Assembly (NCBI GenBank): GCA_027318525.1
Contig: DAHVPA010000011.1
Location: forward strand, 1 to 18,830
Source of the DNA: Candidatus Cloacimonadota bacterium
Lineage (GTDB): Bacteria; Cloacimonadota; Cloacimonadia; Cloacimonadales; Cloacimonadaceae
DNA: 18,830 nt
Direction of reading: 5' to 3'
Shown here: positions 17,184-18,830 of the stretch, one piece after another
How positions within the stretch are numbered: position 1 is the stretch's first letter
Layout of the letters: every line of letters begins with the position of its first letter
Notes under the pieces: generated by a model
Told to the model about the DNA's origin: nothing
Database searches by the model: none
Seen by the model: only the letters and a program-made list of their open reading frames with translations
Made by a program: the position numbers and the translations under genes

Positions 17184-17570
17184 AGGGTTTTTGCAAGTAA
17201 AACATTTAAGCTTGGGTTTTTCCCCCTGCTTCCTTCCTGATACAATTAATCTGTGCGTAGTGCGTGATTAGCGGGAGATGCACGGACTTTTTCTCCTGTA
17301 TCACCCGTATATCCTTCCTTTCGTATCGGTTATATGCAGCAAGGGGGAAAAGGGAAGTGCTGAAGTGAATTACGAATCGAAGATGGATTACAGCCTGTGC
17401 TGGATTGACAGGGAGTATTTTCGGGGATTATACTGAGACTTAGTCTCCGAAAACTCTCTGCAGAGTCTCTGCCAAAAGAGACGCTGAGGATATGCGAGGG
17501 GATGTCTGAGGTATAAGTTAACTGAATAAATCCCAAGTGGTTATACTGGAACAGTCAGCAACATCTCGAC
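17184..17570. other. Structured non-coding gap between kdsB and the 5'-nucleotidase gene
   Basis: This is the only long gene-free stretch between the minus-strand genes. I see no credible gene. A 68-residue minus-strand frame at 17330-17536 has no family features and a random, Ser/Pro-rich composition. The gap contains the palindrome cluster at 17435-17482, a GTGCGT doublet at 17253-17265, and degenerate TCCTGTATC-like motifs at 17235-17244, 17292-17303 and 17312-17328. On the minus strand these last read as GATAC followed by AGGA-rich sequence. It probably carries the end of the kdsB transcript and the start of the next one. I found no clear -35/-10 pair and no GC-rich hairpin with a T-run. 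Confidence 0.5.
17435..17482. repeat. Cluster of overlapping palindromes
   Basis: Four inverted repeats share one 48-bp stretch: GAGACT-T-AGTCTC at 17435-17447 (6-bp arms round one base), the perfect 10-mer CTCTGCAGAG at 17456-17465, GCAGAG-T-CTCTGC at 17460-17472, and GTCTCT-GCCAAA-AGAGAC at 17465-17482. The last three overlap and cannot all fold at once, so the transcript could switch between hairpins. The arms all reuse the words GTCTC and AGAGAC. No T-run follows on either strand, so this is not a standard intrinsic terminator. Confidence 0.6.
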
Positions 17571-18272
17571 CTACTGTAAATCCTCCGGAGTGTCGATACC
17601 GATGCCCTGATAGGAGGTTTCCACCATGCGGATGGGGATGCCGTGTTCCAGGAAACGCAGCTGCTCCAGTTTTTCTGCTTGTTCCAGTTTGCCTTGGGGC
17701 AATTTGACAAAATCCAGCAGGGTCTGCTTACTGTAGGCATAGACTCCGATATGGCGAAAATATTCAACTCCGGGGATATTATCACGGTTGTAAGGGATGG
17801 GGGTGCGGGAAAAATATATGGCATCGAAAGTATTATTTATGACTACTTTAACAATATTGATATTATGTAATGCTTGAGGGTCTGTCAGACGTGTCATCAG
17901 GGATGCCACTTGAACCTTGGGGTCGGAAAACACTGCCTGCAGTTTGCTCAAAGTCGCACCCTCAACCATAGGTTCGTCACCCTGCACATTGAAGACGACA
18001 TCGCACTCAAGGTCACGTATCACTTCGGCAATCCGGTCGCTGCCGCTGGGGTGGTGCGGTGCAGTCATCTTATACTTACCGCCAAAGCTTAGCACTGCTT
18101 CCGCGATGCGCTTATCATCCGTGGCAACAATCACATCCTGAAAGAGCCTGCTCTCAGCGACCCGTTCATAAACATGGGGGATAATCGGTTTACCCTTGAG
18201 CAGAGCCAAAGGCTTGCCGGGAAAACGGGTGCTGGCAAAGCGGGCGGGAATGACTGCTATAAAAGATGCCAT
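17571..18272 (-). CDS. kdsB: 3-deoxy-manno-octulosonate (Kdo) cytidylyltransferase
   Basis: Cytoplasmic enzyme that makes CMP-Kdo from CTP and Kdo, the activated sugar for the inner core of lipopolysaccharide. The 233 residues show the nucleotidyltransferase signature IPARFASTRFPGKPL at 8-22, HPSGSDR at 74-80, VQGDEP at 96-101 with the metal-binding Asp, FRHIGVYAY near 171-179 and the terminal GIDTPEDL at 225-232. Family members usually continue 10-20 residues past that last motif; here TAG follows DLQ directly, so the tail is short but the core is complete. The ATG at 18272 has GGAG 8 bases upstream. It lies 32 bp after the LPP20-like gene, probably in one transcript. Its presence implies a Kdo-containing outer membrane. 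Confidence 0.96.
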   Translation of the reverse strand: MASFIAVIPARFASTRFPGKPLALLKGKPIIPHVYERVAESRLFQDVIVATDDKRIAEAVLSFGGKYKMTAPHHPSGSDRIAEVIRDLECDVVFNVQGDEPMVEGATLSKLQAVFSDPKVQVASLMTRLTDPQALHNINIVKVVINNTFDAIYFSRTPIPYNRDNIPGVEYFRHIGVYAYSKQTLLDFVKLPQGKLEQAEKLEQLRFLEHGIPIRMVETSYQGIGIDTPEDLQ

Positions 18273-18304
18273 AAAATCAGCTCCGAGGAGACAAATCTGC
18301 AGCC

Positions 18305-18830
18305 TTAATTATTCATCTGGAGCTGACGGAAGGCAACATAGCTGCCCTTGCCGTCCACTGTCTTGTAATAGAAGTAATTCTTGGCGAAGGACATATCGAG
18401 GTTGAGCAGGGCACTATCAGCCAGGCGCAACTTTTCATCCATATCCTCCGAACCGGCTATCTCTTCTGCAGCTTTGCGCAGTCTGGCATAAGCCAGTTTT
18501 TCCGCAGCCTTGTCCCGGGCTTTTTGCCAGGCTGTAACCAGGTCTGCATCTTCCGCAACGCCCACGGCATAGTAGAACTCATTTTCGGGATAGGCATCAA
18601 GCTTTCTGCACCAGGATGGTAAAAGCGCTGCAGAAATCGTGACAGGGTCATAATTGATGGCTACCTCATCCTGGCTGAGCAAGACAAACCTGTATCCAGA
18701 AAGGATGGTTTCTGCTTTCAACTTCAGCTCGGGAAGGGCGGAAATTGTCTCTTTATCAGGAGAGACTGGGGTTAGGGTGATTTTATCAAGGACAAGTGAA
18801 TCTGCCGGGAAAGCGATGGCTTTGAGGTAG
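18305..18830 (-). CDS. LPP20-like lipoprotein-family protein, N-terminus off the window
   Basis: The frame is open from the right edge to the stop at 18305, giving at least 174 residues. A TTG at 18719-18721 could be read as a start, but the coding frame runs unbroken beyond it (visible upstream residues include LVLDKITLTPVSPDKE), so the gene is cut by the window. The core PSWCRKLDAYPENEFYYAVG followed by an Ala/Lys-rich helix (AWQKARDKAAEKLAYARLRK) matches the LPP20 lipoprotein pattern: P-x-W, then YYAVG, then an alternating A-rich helix. Such proteins are usually outer-membrane lipoproteins of unclear function; the signal peptide and lipobox, if any, lie outside. It is followed by kdsB after 32 bp. 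Confidence 0.65.
   Translation of the reverse strand, partial: YLKAIAFPADSLVLDKITLTPVSPDKETISALPELKLKAETILSGYRFVLLSQDEVAINYDPVTISAALLPSWCRKLDAYPENEFYYAVGVAEDADLVTAWQKARDKAAEKLAYARLRKAAEEIAGSEDMDEKLRLADSALLNLDMSFAKNYFYYKTVDGKGSYVAFRQLQMNN

Noticed and set aside
17330..17536. 68-codon minus-strand open frame in the kdsB/5'-nucleotidase gap
   Set aside because: It has no domain, no convincing ribosome binding site and a random-looking composition, and it runs straight through the palindrome cluster.
1..18830. CRISPR arrays, tRNA or rRNA genes, insertion sequences
   Set aside because: No regularly spaced direct repeats, no cloverleaf-like or rRNA-like stretches and no transposase motifs were seen on either strand by reading.

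Overview
The window looks like a chromosomal piece of a Gram-negative bacterium of the FCB group, most likely a Candidatus Cloacimonadota-type organism. This is an inference with moderate confidence. It rests on a giant gingipain-like (C25) secreted protein ending in a FlgD-like type IX secretion (T9SS) sorting domain, lipoproteins with an NPLDP-type linker after the lipid-bearing cysteine, a DUF5683-type membrane protein, kdsB (Kdo, hence lipopolysaccharide and an outer membrane), and moderate GC. Every recognisable complete gene lies on the minus strand, so transcription runs from high to low coordinates.

Layout in transcription order. (a) 18830-17571: an LPP20-like protein whose N-terminus lies beyond the window edge, then kdsB 32 bp later. 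(b) 17570-17139: the only long gap between the minus-strand genes, about 430 bp, with no convincing gene. It holds a tight cluster of competing palindromes (17435-17482) and short degenerate repeats. (c) 17138-5664: a closely packed run of eight genes with gaps of 53 bp or less and two start/stop overlaps. They encode a 5'-nucleotidase-family phosphoesterase, a WecA/TagO-type polyprenyl-phosphate sugar-phosphate transferase, an RNase Z-like metallo-beta-lactamase-fold protein, a TPR lipoprotein, a DUF5683-like membrane protein, a fibronectin-III-like lipoprotein, a PcrA/UvrD helicase and the transcription-repair coupling factor Mfd. (d) 5590-314: the 1758-residue C25/T9SS protein, 73 bp after mfd. 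(e) 313-1: a weak inverted repeat that may end the minus-strand transcript, and a 65% GC plus-strand gene tail, unlike everything else here, that runs off the window start.

How the genes fit together: most concern the cell envelope (wecA-type, kdsB, three lipoproteins or lipoprotein-like proteins, DUF5683, secreted C25 protease). In the middle of this sits a translationally linked pair of repair motors, PcrA/UvrD and Mfd, both of which act on stalled RNA polymerase in other bacteria. I see no tRNA, rRNA, CRISPR array, transposase or recognisable defence system. The items I would check first are the abrupt composition change at the left edge, the palindrome cluster at 17435-17482, and the three-gene envelope cassette at 11271-13741.
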